64,000 nt of DNA from Phoronis australis. Lineage: Eukaryota > Phoronida > Phoronidae. The notes beneath the pieces are model-generated. The model was not told where the DNA came from. It saw only the letters and a list, made by a program, of their open reading frames with translations, and ran no database searches. A program made the translations under genes and the position numbers. This document shows, in pieces, positions 26,598 through 37,247 of this stretch. Location: assembly GCA_002633005.1 (NCBI GenBank), contig NMRA01000047.1, forward strand, positions 310,913-374,912, in the 5' to 3' direction. Position 1 is the stretch's first letter. Each line of letters starts with the position of its first letter.

Positions 26598-27803
26598 TCA
26601 CTTTTTACTACCGCTTTCCAGGGCCATCGGTTCCTCTTGCTCGATTGCCAGCGAGCGCCCACTTTCGGGTAGGGCAGCAATTGCCGGGGCGGAGAAGGTC
26701 AAGACACCATCTGGCGAGAGAGACGACTTCAGCGCACTCTCGTCCATTCCCCGTGGGAGCAACACGTTCTGACGGGACTCGCGGAAGCTATGCTCGTCCT
26801 CGTGTTTTGCGTGCACTTTGAGATGATGGTTGTCAACTTTAACCGCAATTTCGTCAGGTTTGTAGGCAGACAAATCCATCCTCAACTTGACTTGATCGCC
26901 CTCTTGTTGGAAACCTCGAGGGAAGCTGCCAAAGATGTCTTGGTTGCCAAAGAAACCTTCGGCGAGGTCTTGCTGGCGTGGAGCAGTTTTCAGCGGAGCC
27001 TGAATGATCAACTGACCGTGTCGGTTCAGGCTAGTGGTCACGTTTTCAGGGTCAACATTCTCTGGTAAGGCGACCTATTACAACAGTTAATTGTAGAAGT
27101 GAAAGATGTTTACTTAACTAGTGGAGTAATGCTATGTCAAAGATGCAATGGGTCAACAGTAGTCAACAAAATGCAAGTTTGACTGACAATTTCACTATAT
27201 CTTTACTTTGCATTTGTCTGCAATAATTGTTTAAAATGCTCTGAATTCTGGTCAAGTATTTATTTCATTATAACATTGTTACATATATAATTTGCTAGTA
27301 ATAGTCTCTCTTGAGAATACATGTTCTTATGTCTAACAGAAAAGCGCGTGCGTTGCGCCAGCAGTTTACTCTTCCTCCTGGTTTTCAAATCAAAATAAAC
27401 ATCTCCGAGTCAAAATCGTACACACAGGCATCTCATTTTAATATCATGTTCATCAGAGTCCTTAATCTTAAAGAACCATGCTTTCACAAATTCGAAAAAC
27501 TTCGAAACGAATGCTACAATCATAACCGTATTTTACCTTTCTTCGTCTCTCCATTTTCTCTATGTTGTCACCATCTTTAAACTCGTGCTTGCCGTATACA
27601 ATCACGTTGTTTCCTTCCATTTTCACATTGACGTCTTCGCTGTTAAATCCGCGCATATCCACGGCCTGCGACCATCTTTCCTCCTCTGGTTGACGGCGCC
27701 GATGACCTCGACCCCTACTCCACTGAAACCACGGATCAACGGGCCACGAAGGCCACAAGTCATCGTTGTCGAACTCGCGAGGCCAAAGTCGGAGGATTGA
27801 CAT
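26598..27803 (-). CDS. Small heat shock protein with two alpha-crystallin domains
   Basis: Two coding exons, 27537-27803 and 26598-27074, join in phase 0 to 247 aa. The first alpha-crystallin domain spans about 44-118 and crosses the intron, running from WSQAVDMRGFNSEDVNVK to LNRHGQLIIQAP. The second spans about 148-220, from VKLRMDLSAYKPDEIAVKV to LSPDGVLTFSAP. Each keeps the conserved arginine before the LP turn (ERRRKVALP; RESRQNVLLP) and the G-x-L block. Most animal small heat shock proteins have one such domain; two-domain forms are known, for example in flatworms. They act as ATP-independent holdase chaperones in the cytosol. The Trp/Arg-rich N-terminus is short (about 43 aa). The ATG lies two bases after an acceptor (TTGCAG), so a leader intron exists, and a heat shock element stands at 29446-29458. 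Confidence 0.93.
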
Positions 27804-28353
27804 TTCTGCAACTGGAGAAACAATTCGTGCCGGTTTTATTTTTTACGTCACTAACTGATGTTTAAGATAAAGATGAGGTCTGAAGAGGTTTGTTTTGCAC
27901 AGCAGCAGTTAAAATGTATATTAAGTAAATATTTTCCTAAAATTAAAATCAGTCTTTCATAAAACTCGGAAATACATTGACGGACAGCCAAATTCTAGCG
28001 CTAACGACCCCGTGATTCTCGGTCACTGAGACGAGTATTTCATCCCAGCAAAGACGTGCTTTACCGTGTCAGGGGGTGTGGGCGGCCGGGAGCGGTTACG
28101 GGAGGTAGGGGCCCTGCCCTAATTGTACTAAGCAGGAGGACACCCCCGGCCAAACCGACGCGGATAGCAAGCTCTTAAAAGCCGTGTTAAAGCCCCATGT
28201 GAGGTATGTACCATACAAAGCCATCTTTGAAAATCGGTATTTTAGTCCACGTTTTGGGATACAAACCAGTCGTTTTTTAGTACGGTAGGCCAACAGTTAT
28301 CGTTCGATCCCACTGAGCTAGGCCACGGTGATACACTATAACCGCATTCAAGT

Positions 28354-29021
28354 CACAGGCGTCCTCAGCTTCTGATCGTCCCCAATACACTACATATAAT
28401 ACTACAAGGTATGACACTTCGGACTTGAAATTCCACGGGTGCTTCACTTCAGCCGTCCATAGCAAACATAAAACTCAATAAATTTGCACAAAACAGGGGT
28501 TCGACAAACCATGAAGAATTGTTCTTTCTCCCAATACCATTCACGGTGTCCTGTTACGGCGACTTCGTAAGAAATTCGCAGTCAAAGAACAAAAATATTC
28601 ACAAAAAGCCCCCACACACGTTTCCCCTAGGCCCGTCGAGGTCAAGGACGGTACGGAAATTGCCGCTTTGTCGCGTAAAGTCACGATGTCGCTACTTCCG
28701 TAACTCACCGGCAATTTCCGTAACCGTCCTTGACCTCGACGGGCCTAGGGGAAACGTGTGTGGGGGCTTTTTGTGAATATTTTTGTTCTTTGACTGCGAA
28801 TTTCTTACGAAGTCGCCGTAACAGGACACCGTGAATGGTAGTGGGAGAAAGAACAATTCTTCATGGTTTGTCGAACCCCTGTTTTGTGCAAATTTATTGA
28901 GTTTTATGTTTGCTATGGACGGCTGAAGTGAAGCACCCGTGGAATTTCAAGTCCCAAGTGTCATACCTTGTAGTATTATATGTAGTGTATTGGGGACGAT
29001 CAGAAGCTGAGGACGCCTGTG
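28354..29021. mobile_element. Foldback hAT-type element with 8-bp target-site duplication
   Basis: A 668-bp near-palindrome. Two arms of about 310-330 bp are nearly exact complements around an asymmetric centre (about 28670-28700). The ends are CACAGGCGTCC and GGACGCCTGTG, and both sides carry the 8-mer ATTCAAGT (28346-28353 and 29022-29029). The 8-bp duplication points to hAT-type mobilisation, and there is no transposase frame. The arms are still almost identical, so the insertion or the arm homogenisation is young. It sits in the predicted leader intron of the small heat shock gene. Confidence 0.9.
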
Positions 29022-29312
29022 ATTCAAGTTAGAAGTTTGTAACGTCGGATTAGGTCTTTTTATTGTAAGGCGAAGGTTATAGTACTTGGTTGGTACCCCT
29101 CGTGGATATGCCACACAGAGCCTTGTAGGTCTTCACGCCACATATCACTATTGCGCTATCACACAGACATCGAGTATGATGTGTGCTGGATTGGAAGTTT
29201 ACGAGAATCCTAGTTGGCCTATTGCTAAGTAGAGGCCTGACACGCACTCCCGCCGACCGCGGGGCCCCTTGCCATAAAACGAAACACTAAAAACTAACTC
29301 ATGCAAGCTTAC

Positions 29313-29380
29313 CTCACCTGGAGTAACCACAAACACTAGTAAACTTCAAGTCGACGAAGTCTTCTAACAAACCGTGAATA
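29313..29380 (-). other. Predicted 5' untranslated exon of the small heat shock gene
   Basis: On the minus strand, downstream of a heat shock element and a weak TATA-like ACATAAGG (about 29405-29412), the sequence reaches two overlapping donors, CCAG|GTGAG and GTGAG|GTAAGC, ending the exon at 29318 or 29313. The matching acceptor would be TTGCAG just before the ATG at 27803, giving a leader intron of about 1.5 kb. The upstream edge is inferred from the TATA position only. Confidence 0.5.
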
Positions 29381-29445
29381 AAATGTCGGTTCGGTGTCCC
29401 AGCTGCCTTATGTAGCGTTGCCGCCCGGCTTTCCAGCGCGTGCGA

Positions 29446-29458
29446 GAAATTTCTAGAA
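29446..29458 (-). promoter_or_regulatory. Heat shock element
   Basis: GAAATTTCTAGAA is three perfect, correctly phased inverted units (GAA-nn-TTC-nn-GAA) of the HSF1 binding consensus. It lies about 40 bp upstream of a TATA-like sequence and the predicted leader exon of the small heat shock gene on the minus strand. This is the expected arrangement for heat-inducible control. Confidence 0.75.
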
Positions 29459-32400
29459 CTCTTGCACTTTATCAATAGAAAGCGTGACGCGGTAAACGTG
29501 CCAAGGGCTTCTCAGTCGACAGAACAATATAGTTCGCACATTGGGTTAATGTTGTCGTGCTTTTAGAAACAAAATTACACTCGTAGATGAATTTGACGGA
29601 GTAAATTTACATTTTATTGATATATTTATCCATTGCTCTGTCTTATAAGGATTATTCGACTAAAACTTGTTTTGGAACTATATCGACAATAGCCTGGCAC
29701 CTCCGCTTTGACCTCGATAGTGAACTATCTGGGTCATTTTTTCTTAGGTAAACAGTTCGCTGCTTGTGTTTATTTAGGTCATGAGTTTCCAGAGAATTTA
29801 GGTTAGCCGGTTGGAGTAAACATCGAACGTTATAGAAGTTTCTGGAAGTATTCGGGCAATTATATAATGTACACGTACACGTAATTAAGCGTTTGATAAA
29901 AGGGTGGTCGGGTGCCGTATCAGTGCGGAACACGGCAGCACATTGCTTGTGCAGGCAGGTGAAAACTGCTCAGTCGGTTTCAGGAAAATCACACCCGGCC
30001 CGACGAGTCAAAAGCCTTTTTTAAAAGTTCTAAAAGATCTAATGTTTTTAAACATTAAATGTTACCGAAGTCATCTTAAAAACGACATACCAAGTTTTAA
30101 TTTTAGTATAGAACTTTTAAAAGTCTTCATTGAAAAATGTAAATAGTCTGATAGACCTAAGCCGTCTGAGGATGTTAAGTGATCATTCCAAAACGTTTTT
30201 GTTGGTTTTATCGACCTTGTATTTTTAAGAAAGGGCTTTTGTCCCGCCGTGGCCAGTCTTTGCCTTATCTGTAGCTAGTCATGATATAATTTAATGTCAG
30301 ACTCGCCATTGTATTTTGTAGTCAGATCGATCCCATGCAGTTTGGCTGTGAGCTGGTCCGCGCTGCGCTATGACCGCTGAATGACACTTACGGGTATTCT
30401 AATGCCAAGAAAACAAGAAACATAGACGGAATTCGAGGGAGGCAGGGGATCCTACTTCCTATGGAAGGAACACCATCAGCATGCCGTTGTTTTAAGCTTT
30501 TCCGGCTGGGGACACCCACAAAATTTTGAGCGTTTATTGATAGGAAATGCAAAGACTCGCGGCTTCGTTCATATGTCACACTCATGTCCGTTTATGGAGA
30601 TAAGAAACTTTCAATTGAAGTCGCTTTTTTCCATTTTGTCGTTTTTGGGGGATATTGAATTCACGATTGTGATATGCACTGGTGCATATCACAATCGTGA
30701 ATTCAATATCCCCCTGCTATAAAGGAAAGGTTAATGATGCCGAGTGAAGATAGTCACTTGTCAAAACAATGCAAATGGTAGTTTCAAACACTTTCGACGG
30801 ATTTCTTAGTGTCTTAGTCAATTTTCATGAAACAGACCTGAGGCCCGTTCCAACGAAACTGACGTGGAGCTTTCAAATTTTGAAAGTCAGTCAAAAATTA
30901 ACTCAAGTCAGTTTCTTGGAACCGGCCCCTGGCCTGGCTGGAAGTGGAATCTGTACCGTTATGAGGGTTAAAACACCGCGGCAGGAAAACACTTGCAAAA
31001 GTGGTTTCGGTAGAAACAACGCCAGCAAATGAATTCAAGTAAAAACACATTCCTTCAAATTAGCATTTAGTCTGTATAAATAGATCACATGATATACTTG
31101 CAATTACAATAATGGTAACAGAACTAAAGAAAAAATAACTATAAAATAGATTCGTATGTAACGGGCGTTAAGGACGCCAACTTTTTCTTATCACACAATA
31201 TCCCAAGTTCACAGCTGGACAAAATCCACCATATTTTTTTTAAATTGCTCATCTCGTCCACGGATTCTGAATCAGGCGTTATTAAAAAAGACAAAGTTGC
31301 TGTTCCCGCTGTCATTCTTTCCATAACGCACATGTACATTGGTATAGGAAGCAAGGGAATGAGTGCCCCCTCAACCAAAATGTTGGGGGCACAGATATGT
31401 TTCTACCCCCCCCCCCAATATTTCTGCTGTTATATGTATCAATTAAGTAACAATAACGTACCAGGAATTGCCCAAAGTAAGTCCACCCAAAAGTACGCCC
31501 GTGGTTGTGTTTTCGTAAAGTTTCCAAAAATTTGATGTATTGTTCTAAAATACGCATGTACGTTTGATGTACAAATTTTTGTTTATTTTGGATTGCGATT
31601 TCACTCAAATGCTATCATTTAACGAGAGATTGTGCGACTTTGTTTGTATCTTACCGCAATAGCACAGTGTGAAGGACAGTTTTATTGACTTGGGTTCTAA
31701 AAATACGCCCCTATTACCAAAAATACGCCTGGGCGTATTTTCGGTTTCATATGACGTTTTTGAAAGGTCGCTTTACGAATATTCGCCCCTGGGCTTATTT
31801 TCGGAAACTGCCAGTATTAAAAGTTTGTGACATGCAAACTTTGATTTAAAATAAAATAGAAAATTGAACAGACTACCCCCCCCCCTCATCAAATGCTTTC
31901 TACGCCTATGTTGCATAAAAGCTGATAGATCAGCTTCACACATTTTCACCTCTCTTTTATATTATTTTCTTTACGAACAATTCGTCCGGAATTCGCACTA
32001 TTAATCTATCAGCATCCATATGCCACTGCCATTCCATTCATGCTCAAATCTCTCCGTGTCAAATGTCAATTTCGAAACAGCGCCACCTGTGTTCTGACAA
32101 TGGACCTCGCGAGTAGTTACGTATGGGCCTATAGAATGACATAGCAGCACTCTTCATGCAAAATCATTTTCAACCAGTTCAGAATCCTTTACACTCATGA
32201 CGCACGAAACGATGACTCCGCAACATATGACAAACAAACTGGATGGTCTTTATACTAAAAGCTTATGTCGAATTCTCACATCAGCGCCCCCAGTCTTCAT
32301 TTCCTTAGGATCGTCTCCAGTCATTTTTTTCAGATGGAACTCGCCGTGCAAACTGTCAAGTTACACTCGTTTCCAAGAAAGCATCTTTCGGCCATAATGA

Positions 32401-32587
32401 TATGGATAGCTGCAGCTTTAAAAAAATCTTAAAACTGCGATATACGCGTCATTGTCTGTACAAAATGTTCATACTCATCTCCGAAATGTCCAGGTTAATT
32501 TGACGCCACCGAATTCGTTGGTTTCTTACGGCAAGCGTTTTCTCCATCCTCAGTTTAAACATTTTCGTTTAAATACTTCGCACTTTT
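29459..32587. other. Spacer between the small heat shock promoter and the GM2A-like gene
   Basis: No supported gene. It contains the perfect palindrome at 30647-30714 and C-rich runs near 31409 and 31876 that look like fragments of C-rich MITEs. A minus-strand frame near 30400-30585 ending at a GTAAGT is not recognisable as any family. Confidence 0.5.
30647..30714. repeat. Perfect 33-bp palindrome with 2-nt spacer
   Basis: GGGGATATTGAATTCACGAT and the rest of the 33-base arm (30647-30679) is exactly complemented at 30682-30714, with only TG between. There is no flanking duplication and no related copy elsewhere in the window. Confidence 0.95.
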
Positions 32588-35500
32588 TTACACATCTTCA
32601 ACAATGTCCCGTCTGTGGCGAGCAATTCCGAACCATCCTTTGCGGTCGTGTTTTCTCTTTTGCCGTTTTTTTCGGATTGACCATTTCATCTCTAAGCAGC
32701 CCAGCTGAGTTTTATTGTACCAGTCAAATAGCTCTGCTTCTATCTTGTAATCTCCCTGTAAATGAACATAAGCAACGGCTTCAACTAAAAATACGCCCTG
32801 ATAGCTAGTAAGTTGCTTTGTTGGCAATTCCTTAAAGGGGAAATACTCGGGGAAATAGCGGGCCCGTGTTTTGAGAACCAGCTTGATGCCCGTTATTCAG
32901 TGGAGAAAACTGGTTCTCAAATTTTGGTTACTTTATATCCGACCATTACCGTTTAAGGGAATAAAATGAAAGAAAAACTAAAATGGACATTTTTTCAGGT
33001 AAATGTGTGTCCGAATGGGTTACCTTTTTTCGTGGGTACTTGACTGTTTTGCGCAAACAACTAGGAATTCGTATTGGTAATTCGGCTGTAGACTTCTTGC
33101 AGAGTTTACAAAAATTAACACACAAATGGTCTTTAAAATATTGCCTAAGCCATGAAAATGACCAAGGAATTCATAGATGTGTGTAAGTATAACTCAATGC
33201 GCGTTTTTGCAGTTGATTACACTTTTGTCCGAGACGGCAACAACGAAATCTTCATAACAGTCTAGTTTAAAAAAATGATGACGAGATAATCTTTAAAAAT
33301 CATCTTGCATCAAAACTGATTCACAACCACCTACCTGGACGACATATCCCAAAAACCCGTGTAATTTAGGTATATGCGCCTGTATTCCTCGTAGGTTGTA
33401 CTCTCCAGAATCGAGAGGACATGTGCACGGGATGTTCTTGTCGGCCAGGGTGGATGGGCAACCATTGTTTTCGTCCAGCTGAGCGGACAACTTCTCGCAT
33501 ATTCTCTCATAGACGCTGCGAATAGATTAGGATGCACATGTAAGGCAAAATCCCAGAAAAAAAGTACTAAGGCCTACATAATGTGTAGCTAACGTAAAGT
33601 TATGTCTTCTGAAACACCGTATGTGCTGAATGTAGAATAGGCTACGTCTGCACGGTTTGTTTTTGCACTTCAGCATTCAAAGGCTTTTACGATGTCCAAA
33701 ACTGACAGTTGGTGTTTAAATACACATACTCTGAAGGTGTGTGTAAGTCAGACTCGGGTTCAGTACGTCTGGCCTTCCTCGCCAAAGAGAGCCCGACGGT
33801 AATGGTCCAATGCAAACGTACCATGGGTATTCCAAATATTAGATTACGGTGAGAAACTTCAACGTTTTTATCCATCTGAGTTTGGAATTAAAGAACCACG
33901 TGAAATCAGCAGATGTCAGATGAGAGTTCCATATTTTTTGAGTTCCTGGCACTGTTAATCCAGTCGGCATGCGCGTGTTTCGAAACTATCGGTATGTTGG
34001 CGAAATTTTTGGAAAAACTTAAAAATGCAACACACAAATGAGCTTATGTGCGGAAGTTTAATGTATACATAGTGCATATCAAAATGACTTCGCAATACGG
34101 AAACCAATACATACCACGAGCCAACGTTAATCCCGCCATAACCACTAGATATACAAGGCATACTGAACGGGATGCCAAACAGGTATCGGCTGAGGGTGAC
34201 TTTCAACCCTAATTCGCTCAATAGAGAGCGCGTCACGTTGAACTTAAGTGAAATGGACACTCGGCCAGGGACGACTACCGGCATGGGTTTGACATCAACA
34301 CCATGGAAGTTCATTGGCCTGTCAGGGTCGCCACCTGAAAATACGAGCACTTCTTCAGTTTGTTATTGTAAAGCCTACCTGTTGTTACGGCTTCACTGGA
34401 ACACGTCCACTTCATTCTTAGCGACATAATAGTGACTTATAGCTGATTTTTCGTCCCTAACAAATCTAGTGGCACGAGTCTCTGAGCCAAAGAAGTGAAA
34501 ATTAAATTAACGCATATAAAGGAACCGGAGTACTGGGTCGCTTTACGCCATGCATGTTTTCGCTTCGTTGGCTTCCAATCAAATTCGTTTATTCGAAAGC
34601 CATGAAAGCAATTTTTCATCGTTGATGTAGTCTACTATGAATAAATTTCTCAGTTCGCTTCTCTTCTGAACTTATCTTATATAAGCGGGCGTACATGGGA
34701 AAACACTGTGCGGACTAAATGGCTTGCACAAAACACGGTGGCCCTATATGGCGTCACTCAAAATTTTCCATGGGCAGTTACCAGATGTGTTGACAATCTT
34801 TTTTTCAGTTCGTACCTGTGACCCGTGTTGAATTCAAAAGGCATTTTGTATTCTCCTAATTGGCCAAATAACTGACGTTTAATTCCGGATATTTCGTAAA
34901 ATGGTGCGGCGACACTGTTTTTTATTTGAAGCAAAGTTTTCTAATTACCGTTTAGCTGCATGTCTATGATTCAAGTCATTTGACGCCATTTTATTTTAAT
35001 ACACATATATTCTTTTTTCAACACATTGGTGCTAAAGACTTCAAAGGGACATTATCGGTTTTACAGCTGAACACGACTCATTTTAGGATCACCGTTGGAC
35101 GGGATAGACTTCTTGAAGTTACTAGCTTTAACAAAAGTATTAAACAACAAAATCTGTTGTGTTTTTATGATTTTATTACCAATCGCTAATTCTCGAGGCT
35201 GTCTGACACACATTCGGTGACGTAAGGCATTTCCAGTACTCTGCCATTTCTCAAATGAGATTTAGATGTGCCAGCAGAGCGCTGACTGCGACCGCAGGAA
35301 ATTCAAGATGGATTCCGTGCTGAGGCTGACTTCTGAAAATCATTTTTCGCCAATATTGTCTCTTTAAAAAGCGAGGATAAAGACCATATCTTAAACTTAT
35401 TCCAATGTTCGACATCGAAGGGAATGGTTGACTGAAAATGCAATGTGAAATCAAATTCTAAAAGAAAATCCGGTGACGTATTTTAGAAAATTGATAAAAA

Positions 35501-36567
35501 TTCATGTTCTTCTCAACCGTCTGTTCACCAGATGCGCACGCAGATCAGAATCGACCACTTTTTAACCCGACAAGAGGAGGAAAGGGTGCCTTGCCGTTGG
35601 CAGATGTCAGGTGTCCGCACATTTAGGCACTATGTGTCAACATATGACAACGTCGATGACATGCGGACATATCACAACCGGAGGACGTGACGTATTGGGT
35701 GGCATCAGACTATTGTTGGGGGCGCCATTTCTGTTCTGACTTTGATGAGAGGCAAACACAATTATCTCGCCGATGTTACTAGTCGCTCGCTTGTAATTGC
35801 TGACATTTTCAAAAGCGTATAAAGTGTTCTCTTTTGGCAGACTCCCTCCGTTTCCCGTAAAGAGTAGCCCAACTGCTAAAAACGATAATTTTTCTCACAC
35901 ACTAGATAAAATTTACCGATGATTTTGGAACGGCAAAACCGTACACAGGCTGTTAAACTTCTCCTTGTAGCGTCGGAAACAATGAACATACCTTGTGCGA
36001 AACAATAAACCAGTAACTGATTTCTGGTGCGAAACGAACTTGTGCGAAAAATTCCTTCGCAGAGCCCTTGAGTTCAGTAAGACTGTGCTCACGTTTCACT
36101 GAGGGACATAAAATTTCCAAAAATATTTACAAGCGTCGGATGACAAGTTGACTCAAACACCAACAAAAACAAATTTAATCGTAACAGCACTTAAGACCAA
36201 CGTTTCCTCTCAAGCAAATCTGTACCCTAAACAGCTGGAGTGTCTCCTTAAATTTATAAAAAATTAAAAATGTTCAGCTTAAGATAAAATACATAAGCTC
36301 GCTTCCATAGAACTCAAATCGCCTGCGAGAAATAACAAGAATTATTTTGCTTCATAGTTGGTTGACATTTATTCTTGCCCACTTACCACAGTCGCTGAAC
36401 TGAAGACGAGTGAATTCCCGTTTCAGCCTCCTTCTCGATGACTTTCTCTTCTTTTGTCTATTCTTTGATTTTTTACAAACGCATTTTTCAGAATCGTTCG
36501 TTTCCACCAAAGTCATGATGCAAAACTGTAGAACTAGAACTAAAAGTAGTAAATATTTCAGATCCAT
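32588..36567 (-). CDS. GM2 ganglioside activator-like secreted lipid-binding protein
   Basis: Four exons join in phase (1, 2, 0) to 249 aa: 36387-36567, 34115-34334, 33335-33515, 32588-32755. A Leu-rich signal peptide covers about residues 1-20. The rest follows the GM2A/ML fold, with FSDCG, a V-V-V-P-G stretch before a beta strand, IPFSMPC, GSC, IPCTCP and YNKTQLGC. All eight GM2A cysteines have counterparts (60, 121, 134, 140, 153, 164, 166, 214). Candidate N-glycosylation sites are N93 and N208. The family lifts lipids from membranes for lysosomal hydrolases. Unusual features are a Lys/Arg-rich insert at 32-51 ending in a furin-like RRLKR site, two extra cysteines (29, 31), and a basic tail at 222-243. 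The ATG chosen is the one that opens directly onto the signal peptide. Within the GM2A-type group the exact orthology is unknown. Confidence 0.93.
32868..32924. repeat. Inverted repeat, GAGAACCAG family
   Basis: TTTTGAGAACCAGCTT (from 32869) faces AAAACTGGTTCTCAAA (ending about 32922). Just outside, TATATCCGACCATTA matches the flank of the related hairpins near 8080. It sits in the third intron of the GM2A-like gene. Confidence 0.7.
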
Positions 36568-36570
36568 AAT

Positions 36571-36668
36571 GAAATATCCTGCGATGATATTCAATTCAAT
36601 AACGTTCCTGTCTTCTACTGAAATATCCTGCGATGATGTTCAATTCAATAACGTTCCTGTCCTCCACT
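36571..36668. repeat. 49-bp tandem duplication just upstream of the GM2A-like start
   Basis: Units 36571-36619 and 36620-36668 differ at only a few positions. Read on the minus strand, each includes an acceptor-like ATTTCAG, so the duplication may have doubled a leader-exon acceptor or leader sequence four bases from the start codon. Confidence 0.9.
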
Positions 36669-37238
36669 GAAATTTCCAACTTTGAATTAGGCTGTTCTTT
36701 CCGAATAATGACTTGTGGATTTTACATGTTGGTCCACGGTCGATACGTCATAATTCTATGATCAACTGTTCTAGTAAATCCACGTTCTCAACCTGTAAAA
36801 CACCAGAGTGGAACAATGAACAGTCTTAGCATGAAATTGAAATAAAAGCGCGATTTGAATTGAAAATAGTTAATAACCTGCCTCACAGCCAATACTGGAG
36901 CATTTTACAGCACATGTTCAGCACCAAAGAAAGACCCATCCGCCAGTAAATGGGCGCTGAAAATAAATAGTACACTAATTACCTTCAAAAAGGGAAACGT
37001 TTGAATCTCAGGAAACTTCAAATAAGTTTTACTCTGCTATAGGACATAAATACCCCGCTTAAAATTACATTTTAAAAGACGAAATGGGTTAGACTTCATA
37101 ACTTCGCACGTCCTTACCTAACCAACACGAGTTACTCGACGAGATAAAATATGATTGGCAAAACTGTTTGCGTCGCCAGTTGGCACGTGCCCTTACCATC
37201 TGGTATTTATAAATGACTACGATCGTCCCAGCGCACGG

Positions 37239-37247
37239 CTTTATATA
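37239..37247 (-). promoter_or_regulatory. Candidate TATA box for the GM2A-like gene
   Basis: TATATAAAG on the minus strand, about 670 bp upstream of the GM2A-like start codon. GTAAGG donors near 37115 and 37196 could end a leader exon, and acceptors exist in the 49-bp repeats beside the ATG. The link to the gene is inferred. Confidence 0.3.

Noticed and set aside
28290-28330. tRNA-like string GGCCTAGCTCAGTGGGATCGAACG (minus strand)
   Set aside because: A- and B-box-like words are adjacent rather than about 35 nt apart, so it cannot be a tRNA.
30388-30585. Minus-strand frame ending at a GTAAGT donor
   Set aside because: One splice-like site only, no partner exon or family.
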